Shown here: positions 1 through 5,137 of the stretch, in pieces | How the letters are laid out: every line of letters begins with the position of its first letter | How positions within the stretch are numbered: position 1 is the first letter of the stretch | Assembly: GCA_013043915.1 (NCBI GenBank) | Contig: JABEVH010000111.1 | Coordinates: 1 to 6,680 of the forward strand | From: Pseudomonadales bacterium | Lineage (GTDB): Bacteria > Pseudomonadota > Gammaproteobacteria > Pseudomonadales > Moraxellaceae | Length of the DNA: 6,680 bases | Direction of reading: 5' to 3' | Notes under the pieces: generated by a model | Told to the model about the DNA's origin: nothing | The model's input: the letters and a program-made list of their open reading frames with translations, nothing else | The model's database searches: none | Translations under genes and position numbers: made by a program

Positions 1-213
1 CTGTTTGCACAGATCCACCAGGGTATCAGCGTAGGTCAGACCCACCAGTTGCATGGCTCCCCACACCTGCGCCAACCCCTCCATAGCCTGATGGTAGGGC
101 TCATCCCCTCCTTCTTCTAAATAAATTTCAAGGAATGACTGAACCGTCACCAGCGTTTGATCAACCTCAGCCTTGACCAGGTTCAACGATGCCCAGCGTG
201 ATGCCCTCACCAT
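1..213 (-). CDS. FimL/ChpA-family Hpt-like protein, N-terminal 71 codons (runs off left edge)
   Basis: Reading leftward from ATG at 213, the frame stays open for 71 codons to the window edge, so only the N-terminus is visible. A Shine-Dalgarno GGAAGG lies 8 nt upstream of the ATG. The visible protein is one all-helical segment. Its pattern (SLNLVKAEVDQTL near residues 9-21, then LAQVWGAMQLVGL near 47-59) resembles, from memory, the first domain of Pseudomonas ChpA (hybrid kinase of the pilus chemosensory system) and of FimL (a cytoplasmic regulator of twitching and cAMP). In a working Hpt domain a His sits four residues before the conserved Gly. Here that position is Ala48 (before Gly52), so this domain probably cannot be phosphorylated, as in FimL. 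It starts 52 bp after dnaQ on the same strand and may be co-transcribed with it. FimL and ChpA cannot be told apart from this fragment, and another Hpt-like protein is possible. Confidence 0.6.
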   Translation of the reverse strand, partial: MVRASRWASLNLVKAEVDQTLVTVQSFLEIYLEEGGDEPYHQAMEGLAQVWGAMQLVGLTYADTLVDLCKQ

Positions 214-265
214 AACCTTATCCTTCCAGAGAATGCTCTAAGAATTAGTCAAAATTTTCATAAAA

Positions 266-1012
266 TCAAGACGTTTGAGCTGATTCCTTGTGTTCATTCA
301 GTAACCAGAGGCAGCGACCACCGCTAGCCTTATCCAGTCCTTGCTTGTAACGTTCATGTTCTTCTTGTTCCTGTTCGGAGGGAAGTACCATACGCAGAGC
401 TGCCTCACGCACAGCTAGAGGTCTGCGCTGCTCTTGCATCGTCGGTGAAGTTGCTTCTGATTCTTCTTCTCCGTCCAGCGACATGCCCACCTGCCCGCCG
501 GTCAAAACCAAGTAGACATCAGCCAGAATCTCGGCATCCAGTAAGGCACCATGAACATGCCGGTCACGAGGCGGTACTTCACAGCGCTTAACCAGATGAT
601 CCAGACTATTGCGTTGTCCGGGGTAGCGGTTGCGCGCCAACACCAGCGTATCGATGACCCCGGCGACATGGTCTTCAAGACGCGGCCCTGGAGGCGACAA
701 GCGCTGCAGCTCATGGTTAATGAACCCCATATCAAATGCAGCATTATGGATAATAAGCTCAGCCCCTTGCACAAAACTCAGAAACTCCTCGGCTAATTGT
801 GCAAACCGTGGTTTATCCTGCAGCATGGCCCACGTAAAACCATGAACTTTTGTCGCTTCGGCATCTATCTCGCGATCAGGATTGATATAGTGATGCAGCG
901 TTCTGCCCGTGGGCCTGCGCCCCACGAGTTCAATACCGGCCACTTCGATCAACCTATGCCCTTGTTCCGCATAGAGTCCTGTCGTTTCTGTATCCAACAC
1001 AATTTGCCGCAT
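266..1012 (-). CDS. dnaQ: DNA polymerase III epsilon subunit (3'-5' proofreading exonuclease)
   Basis: The 248-residue product matches the usual DnaQ length (243 in E. coli). It removes misincorporated nucleotides as part of the Pol III core (alpha-epsilon-theta). All DEDDh residues are visible: Asp7 and Glu9 in the Exo I motif (VLDTETTGL), Asp94 in Exo II (HNAAFD), and His154 and Asp159 in Exo III (HGALLDAEILADVY), with the same 5-residue His-Asp spacing as E. coli H162/D167. The exonuclease domain ends near residue 172. A polar, Glu/Gln-rich linker (about 175-198) leads to a C-terminal segment (about 206-237) with HERYKQGL and GGRCLW, matching the conserved tail that binds the alpha subunit. 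The ATG shares its A with the rnhA stop codon (TAATG), so translation is probably coupled to rnhA. A purine-rich AAGGTGGAAG upstream, inside the end of rnhA, could serve as ribosome binding site. Confidence 0.97.
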   Translation of the reverse strand: MRQIVLDTETTGLYAEQGHRLIEVAGIELVGRRPTGRTLHHYINPDREIDAEATKVHGFTWAMLQDKPRFAQLAEEFLSFVQGAELIIHNAAFDMGFINHELQRLSPPGPRLEDHVAGVIDTLVLARNRYPGQRNSLDHLVKRCEVPPRDRHVHGALLDAEILADVYLVLTGGQVGMSLDGEEESEATSPTMQEQRRPLAVREAALRMVLPSEQEQEEHERYKQGLDKASGGRCLWLLNEHKESAQTS

Positions 1013-1482
1013 TAGCTGCTTCCACCTTGTTGCATGCGATCAATAGCCTTATTAGCCAACATGTCCACACGCTCATTTTCAATATGTCCTGCATGCCCTT
1101 TGACCCAGTGCCAGGAGACACGATGCCGCTGTTGTTCTGTATCCAAGGCTTGCCACAAATCAATGTTCTTGACCGGCTGTCGTTGTGCTGTTTTCCAGCC
1201 CCTGGCTTTCCAGGCTGCCACCCATTCACGCATCCCATCGCAGACGTAACGTGAGTCCGTATAAACCCTGACCTCGCACGGACGCGTCAACGCGCGCAAA
1301 CCTTCAATGACCGCCGTCAACTCCATACGGTTATTGGTGGTCATGAGTTCACTGCCCAGCAATTCACGATCCTTACCGCCGCAACGCAACAGCACACCCC
1401 ACCCCCCCGGCCCGGGGTTACCGCGGCATGCGCCATCACCATACAGTTCCACCGGTGTAACCCTTTCCCCCTCATCCGACAT
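1012..1482 (-). CDS. rnhA: Ribonuclease HI
   Basis: This 156-residue enzyme, almost the same length as E. coli RNase HI (155), cleaves the RNA strand of RNA-DNA hybrids in the cytoplasm, removing R-loops and primer remnants. Catalytic residues align with a constant offset of six from E. coli: Asp16 (YGDGACRGNPGPGG), Glu54 (TTNNRMELTAVIEGL), Asp76 (VYTDSRYV), His130 (WVKGHAGH) and Asp140 (ERVDMLANKA). The basic, Trp-rich protrusion that grips the hybrid is present at about residues 85-106 (REWVAAWKARGWKT onward). A GAGGG Shine-Dalgarno 8 nt upstream supports the ATG at 1482. The gene lies 73 bp downstream of the methyltransferase gene and overlaps dnaQ by one base. In E. coli rnhA and dnaQ are divergent, whereas here they are head-to-tail, as I recall for Pseudomonas. 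Confidence 0.98.
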   Translation of the reverse strand: MSDEGERVTPVELYGDGACRGNPGPGGWGVLLRCGGKDRELLGSELMTTNNRMELTAVIEGLRALTRPCEVRVYTDSRYVCDGMREWVAAWKARGWKTAQRQPVKNIDLWQALDTEQQRHRVSWHWVKGHAGHIENERVDMLANKAIDRMQQGGSS

Positions 1483-1495
1483 ACAGCCTACCCTC

Positions 1496-1507
1496 TATAC
1501 ATATATA
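1496..1507 (-). promoter_or_regulatory. AT-rich element upstream of rnhA, possible -10 region
   Basis: The 73-bp gap between the methyltransferase gene and rnhA holds TATATATGTATA (minus strand), just upstream of the rnhA ribosome binding site. It could give several -10 hexamers, but I find no good -35 at 16-18 bp, and a start from here would leave a very short leader. A separate rnhA-dnaQ promoter is therefore possible but weakly supported. The rest of the gap shows no convincing terminator. Confidence 0.2.
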
Positions 1508-1555
1508 CATGAACATCACCGCAGATGACCCCGCCTAGTAATTTAACACAGGACC

Positions 1556-2335
1556 TTAAGAGTCCGTTGCATCACGGCTGGCAGGCCGGCTATCTGCCAA
1601 CCAAACCGGTTGCATGACCGCACGTACTCTGGGCAACAATTTGAGAGGTGTCATGACGGCTGACTGCTTGCGCGCCAGTAATACATACACAGCTCCTGCC
1701 TGCGGGCAAAAGCGACGTAACAACCAAGCCCACCCCCTCCAGTAAAAATCACTTCCAGCATGTTTTAACGGCGGATAGGCATAAGTCGCCTCTAAACCGA
1801 TAATGGCGAAATCAAGCAAGGTCAGCCAATCTACCAGGCGCGATGGGCTTAAAGGTCGCTTTAACCAGGGTTGCCGGTGCCAGGGGAAAAAAATCCATCG
1901 AAATACCCCCCAGGTACTCCATGGATTAAACCCCACAATCATAACATGGCCGCCCGGACGTAAAACCCGTGTTGCCTCACGCAACCATGCCTGCGGCCGG
2001 CCACCTACATCCAAACCGTGGTGGAACATGAGTAAATCCAGGGATTCAGCAGATAAAGCCAGATGTTCCGGGTCACTACATAGTTGCAATCCCTTGACAT
2101 GCATACCCTTGTCTACGACAAACCGGTGCGGAATAACCGCATCCTCCAGCCAATCCACATCTACCGTTGATCCGATCTGAGCGGCATGCAGGCCAAAGCA
2201 GCGCGGCAACACCTGCCGAATCAGCGTGCGCTCCTCGTGAAGAACACGCTGCCCCAAATTAGTTGACCAGAAATCTGTCAGCGCTGACGACAAGTCCATC
2301 GGTGGATCCGTCCGGAATAACCGGGGTATACGCAT
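1556..2335 (-). CDS. YafS-like class I methyltransferase-fold protein
   Basis: The 259-residue product belongs to the Methyltransf_11-like family that sits between rnhA/dnaQ and gloB/mltD in many gammaproteobacteria (E. coli YafS). Visible family signatures are the N-terminal WSTNLGQRVLHEE (24-36), an ESLDLLMFHHGLDV strand-helix (97-110), LREATRVLRPGGHVMIVGFN (118-137) followed by PWSTWG, then LVDWLTLLDF (167-176) and AVYVLLARK (215-223). The classical glycine-rich SAM motif I is not recognisable in residues 45-85, and to my memory the family generally lacks a clear one. Methyl transfer is therefore inferred from the fold, and the substrate is unknown. A GGAGA 6 nt upstream supports the ATG at 2335. 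Met13 is a possible alternative start with a weaker upstream sequence. The gene is divergent from gloB and probably heads the leftward operon with rnhA and dnaQ. Confidence 0.85.
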   Translation of the reverse strand: MRIPRLFRTDPPMDLSSALTDFWSTNLGQRVLHEERTLIRQVLPRCFGLHAAQIGSTVDVDWLEDAVIPHRFVVDKGMHVKGLQLCSDPEHLALSAESLDLLMFHHGLDVGGRPQAWLREATRVLRPGGHVMIVGFNPWSTWGVFRWIFFPWHRQPWLKRPLSPSRLVDWLTLLDFAIIGLEATYAYPPLKHAGSDFYWRGWAWLLRRFCPQAGAVYVLLARKQSAVMTPLKLLPRVRAVMQPVWLADSRPASRDATDS

Positions 2336-2422
2336 ATCACTTCTCCATCATGAGGGCACCCTCACCACGATGTGTGAGATACCGTTACACTCTAGCAGGC
2401 TTGCGTTTCAGGATAAAACTCC
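2336..2422. promoter_or_regulatory. Divergent intergenic region between methyltransferase gene and gloB
   Basis: Both outward transcription units must start in or near these 87 bp unless promoters lie inside the genes. Visible parts are the leftward GGAGA ribosome binding site, a perfect 6-bp-arm inverted repeat at 2351-2364, a GTTACACTCTAG stretch (2384-2395) whose TACACT could be a rightward -10 but lacks a good -35, and the rightward AGGA (2410-2413) 9 nt before the gloB ATG. The promoter function follows from gene orientation; the exact elements are not established. Confidence 0.5.
2351..2364. repeat. Inverted repeat TGAGGG-CA-CCCTCA, possible operator
   Basis: Two perfect 6-base arms are separated by two bases. 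The element lies just upstream of the methyltransferase ribosome binding site, in the region shared with gloB. It could be a binding site for a dimeric regulator or a small hairpin in the leftward mRNA leader. I do not recognise it as the site of a named regulator. Confidence 0.35.
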
Positions 2423-3190
2423 ATGCATATTCATACCCTCCCGGCCCTGACGGATAATTACATCTGGATGATAGGCGTTAACCATGACGCCTTGATGGTT
2501 GATCCAGGTGTTGGCGAGATTGCCTTAGCTGCTTTACAGACCGAATGCCTGAACCTTAAAGCTATCCTGATTACGCACAGCCACCATGACCATATCGGTG
2601 GCATCGATATGCTGCTGGAACGCTACCCTGATGCACAGCTTTTTGGACCGGCCAGTGTTCCCCACTTCCAGCTAAAAAAAGTCCATCATGATGAGATCAT
2701 TCACCCTTTACCTGACATGAGTTTTCGTGTGATTGCCACACCTGGCCACACTCACGATCATCTTTGCTATTTTCAGCTCGACGAACAGGCTCTGTTTTGC
2801 GGTGATGCGCTATTCAGTGCCGGCTGTGGCAGGTTATTTGAAGGTAATGGCGAGGATCTTTGGGTCTCCATGCAACGCCTACGCGCCTTGCCAGAAGTGA
2901 CGCGCGTATTCTGCGCACATGAATACACCGCCAGCAATTTGCGTTTTGTGCAAGATTTGTGGCCAGAAAACAGCCATGTTGTCGATTATTCACAAATTGT
3001 CACAAAACGCAGGCAATCGCAACAACCAACCATACCGAGCATGATTGACCTAGAAAAAAGCATCAATCCCTTCTTAAACTGGGACCACCCTCAACTCATT
3101 CGGCGAATTTGCGAACAAAATCCCGGTATTAGCACCGACCCTGCGTCTATCCTGACGGCTCTACGCCAAGCGAAGGACAGGTTTCGATAA
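2423..3190 (+). CDS. gloB: Hydroxyacylglutathione hydrolase (glyoxalase II)
   Basis: GloB hydrolyses S-D-lactoylglutathione to D-lactate and glutathione, the second step of methylglyoxal detoxification in the cytosol. The 255-residue length fits the family (251 in E. coli). It has the metallo-beta-lactamase fold with both metal sites complete: His52, His54, Asp56 and His57 in THSHHDH, His109 in TPGHT, Asp128 in FCGDALF, and His166 in CAHEY. The C-terminal domain contains the glyoxalase II signature QPTIPSMIDLEKSINPFL (201-218), which separates it from other metallo-hydrolases. The ATG at 2423 has AGGA 9 nt upstream, and the protein begins with the typical MHIHTLPALTDNYIW. Its TAA stop overlaps by one base an in-frame ATG for the extended mltD reading frame (TAATG), though the real mltD start is probably further downstream. 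Confidence 0.97.
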   Translation: MHIHTLPALTDNYIWMIGVNHDALMVDPGVGEIALAALQTECLNLKAILITHSHHDHIGGIDMLLERYPDAQLFGPASVPHFQLKKVHHDEIIHPLPDMSFRVIATPGHTHDHLCYFQLDEQALFCGDALFSAGCGRLFEGNGEDLWVSMQRLRALPEVTRVFCAHEYTASNLRFVQDLWPENSHVVDYSQIVTKRRQSQQPTIPSMIDLEKSINPFLNWDHPQLIRRICEQNPGISTDPASILTALRQAKDRFR

Positions 3191-3338
3191 TGTATACCCT
3201 ATACTTCTTAGGTAATCGCATGAAGTTGATGCTTGCCATGCTTCAACGACCTGCATACTCTTGCATCCATATTATGAGCCACCCAGCTGAACTTGCGCGC
3301 ATTGATGCTCAGCTATGGTGGTTAAATTTTTCAGTTTT

Positions 3339-3354
3339 AAAGGACCATGCATTG
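3339..3354 (+). promoter_or_regulatory. Ribosome binding site and TTG start of mltD, overlapping a two-codon ORF
   Basis: AAAGGA at 3339-3344 is followed by 7 nt and then TTG at 3352, in frame with the transglycosylase. An out-of-frame ATG at 3347, only 2 nt after the AAAGGA, reads ATG-CAT-TGA, and its stop shares two bases with the TTG. The placement decides the start of mltD: initiation at the TTG puts the lipoprotein signal peptide at the N-terminus. Whether the mini-ORF is ever translated is unknown. Confidence 0.5.
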
Positions 3355-5106
3355 ATTTCAACACAACAAATTCTCAGGACCTGGCCCCGCGCCCTGCTGC
3401 CGCTCTTGCTGGCACCGCTGCTGGCGGTGAATGGTTGTGTTGCGCTCCCCCAAGCACAACACCCTGCTGCTAACCTGACGGCCAAACCCACTCCAGCGTC
3501 TACCTCTGTGGTACAACTACCACCGGCTGCAACGCATGATGAAGCCACTCAAGACCATGATCCGGTGCCTGCCGCCTTGCTGCAGGACAGCTCACAAACT
3601 GCGGTCGATGGCGTCCCTATGGCAGATGACCAAGCTGATGCCACGACGATGGCACCGGTCACCCTGGATTCCGACGCCCTGCATCGTTTTGGTGATGTCT
3701 GGGAAACCTTGCGTGCCGGCTTTACCCTGCACCCCGCTGATAATGCAAGAATCCTTGCCCAACGTCAGTGGTTTGCTAGCCACCAGGGGTATATTGACCG
3801 TATGACAGCGCGAGCCACCCGCTATCTTGGCTACACCTCCTCGGAGGCAGCGAAACGACACCTGCCTACTGAGCTGGCTCTACTGCCCATTATTGAAAGT
3901 GCCTACGATCCTTTTGCCCTGTCCCGTGCGCAAGCTTCCGGCATGTGGCAGTTTATTCCAGGAACCGGCAAAGTATTTGGCTTAAGAGAAAGCTGGTGGT
4001 ATGACGGTCGACGAGATGTTATCGACTCGACACGTGCAGCCTACGACTTTCTCAGTTCCCTGCATGACAAGTATCATGATTGGGCCTTGGTTCTTGCTGC
4101 CTATAACGCCGGTCCTGGGCTCATCGATAAAGCCATTGCCCGCAACGCAGCCCAAGGATTGCCTACCGACTATTGGTCGCTCAGCTTGCCTGCGGAAACC
4201 ATGGCCTATGTTCCCCGATTCATGGCTATCGTGCAGCTGGTGCAGCAACCAGAGCTTTATAGCGTGCATCTGACCCCCATTGTTAACCAGTCCTATTTCC
4301 GCGTAGTTAGCATCCCCGGACAACTCGATTTAGCCGCTGCTGCTAAACTGGCAGGAATCAGCCTGCAGGATCTTTACGCGCTTAACCCTGGCTTTAATCA
4401 CTGGGCTACCGACCCCGAAGGACCGCAACGAATTCTGGTACCTGCAGAGACGGCTTCTACTTTTGATACGGCACTAGCCAGCTTGCCCCCACCACAACGA
4501 GTCATTACCAGCCATTATCGCGTCAAACGTGGGGATAATCTTTTCCGGATCGCCCAACGTTTTGGGCTCTCTCCTGCCGAACTGCAACACTTAAATCATC
4601 TGCATAGCCGTCATTTGCACCGGGGACAAACACTGGTGGTTACCGAAGCGCAGAAACCTCTGGACAGCTATCGTCAGAGTGAAGACCAACGTGTTGCTGA
4701 GCAGGTTACCCAAACAGCTTCTCTACATAGAATCCATGTACACGTCACTCGACGTGAGTCCTTAGCCAAAGTAGCTAAACACTACCATGTCAGCACAGAA
4801 GAGCTCGCCTCTTGGAATGGGTTATCGAAAAAATCGGTATGCAAACGCGGCCAACAACTAACCTTGCTGGTAACCAAAACGACGCACCAACCAGCTAAAT
4901 CAATCCATGAACATGCAGCGCGGCATAGCGACAAGCATAAGATCCGCTATGCAGTCCGCCGCGGCGACACGCTTTTCTCCATCAGTCGTCGTTATCGTGT
5001 CTCCGTGGACGAGATTCGCGCATGGAATCACCGGCGCCACCATCACGGACTGCACCCAGGTCAGGATCTCGTGATCTATGTTGCTGAAAACAGCGACGAT
5101 AGCTAA
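3352..5106 (+). CDS. mltD: Membrane-bound lytic murein transglycosylase D, lipoprotein with SLT domain and three LysM repeats
   Basis: MltD cleaves peptidoglycan glycan strands with formation of 1,6-anhydro-MurNAc. The open frame extends back to ATG 3190 (638 codons), but I choose TTG 3352 (584 residues). It has AAAGGA 7 nt upstream and puts a signal peptide at the start: basic n-region, PRALLPLLLAPLLAV core, then Cys29. The lipobox VNGC is slightly unusual because of Asn at -2. Val after the Cys fits outer-membrane sorting. A Pro/Ala/Thr-rich linker (about 30-105) precedes the SLT domain (about 170-300), with catalytic Glu182 in LLPIIESAYDP, GMWQFIPGTG (197-206) and AAYNAGPG (249-256). LysM repeats follow at about 388-431, 460-507 (degenerate) and 532-577. 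E. coli MltD has 452 residues and two LysM; this one is longer and its LysM region is rich in histidine. The gene follows gloB and ends 5 bp from the convergent HDOD gene. Confidence 0.93.
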   Translation: MISTQQILRTWPRALLPLLLAPLLAVNGCVALPQAQHPAANLTAKPTPASTSVVQLPPAATHDEATQDHDPVPAALLQDSSQTAVDGVPMADDQADATTMAPVTLDSDALHRFGDVWETLRAGFTLHPADNARILAQRQWFASHQGYIDRMTARATRYLGYTSSEAAKRHLPTELALLPIIESAYDPFALSRAQASGMWQFIPGTGKVFGLRESWWYDGRRDVIDSTRAAYDFLSSLHDKYHDWALVLAAYNAGPGLIDKAIARNAAQGLPTDYWSLSLPAETMAYVPRFMAIVQLVQQPELYSVHLTPIVNQSYFRVVSIPGQLDLAAAAKLAGISLQDLYALNPGFNHWATDPEGPQRILVPAETASTFDTALASLPPPQRVITSHYRVKRGDNLFRIAQRFGLSPAELQHLNHLHSRHLHRGQTLVVTEAQKPLDSYRQSEDQRVAEQVTQTASLHRIHVHVTRRESLAKVAKHYHVSTEELASWNGLSKKSVCKRGQQLTLLVTKTTHQPAKSIHEHAARHSDKHKIRYAVRRGDTLFSISRRYRVSVDEIRAWNHRRHHHGLHPGQDLVIYVAENSDDS

Positions 5107-5137
5107 GCCCTTCAGGGTTTAACTATCGCTTGCTGTT
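5089..5137. terminator. Long imperfect hairpin across the convergent mltD and HDOD gene ends, candidate bidirectional terminator
   Basis: Both stop codons (mltD TAA 5104-5106; HDOD gene TGA at 5114-5112) lie in one inverted repeat. Its core stem pairs TAAGCCC (5104-5110) with GGGTTTA (5115-5121), including one G-T pair, around a TTCA loop. After one C/A mismatch, CGATAG (5097-5102) pairs with CTATCG (5123-5128). After a small internal loop, AACAGC (5089-5094) pairs with GCTGTT (5132-5137). Leftward transcripts have TTTT spanning and just after the stem end, while rightward ones have no clear U-tract. The structure could stop read-through from both sides or protect 3' ends. Confidence 0.6.

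Noticed and set aside
214..265. Terminator or separate promoter between dnaQ and the FimL/ChpA-like gene
   Set aside because: Only a 4-bp stem (AGAG-AATG-CTCT) and a short AT-rich repeat are present. A TTGACT at 247-252 on the minus strand lacks a -10. Co-transcription with dnaQ remains possible.
1803..2180. Rightward open frame of 125 codons inside the methyltransferase gene
   Set aside because: Antisense to a gene with clear family motifs; the translation has no recognisable domain and no good ribosome binding site. It is an antisense shadow.
2371..2390. CRP/Vfr-like site upstream of gloB (TGTGA ... TTACA)
   Set aside because: The half-sites are 7 bases apart instead of 6 and the second has a mismatch, so it does not fit the consensus well enough.
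3982..4323. Leftward open frame of 113 codons within the transglycosylase domain of mltD
   Set aside because: It is fully antisense to the catalytic domain and has no recognisable motif or neighbour of its own.
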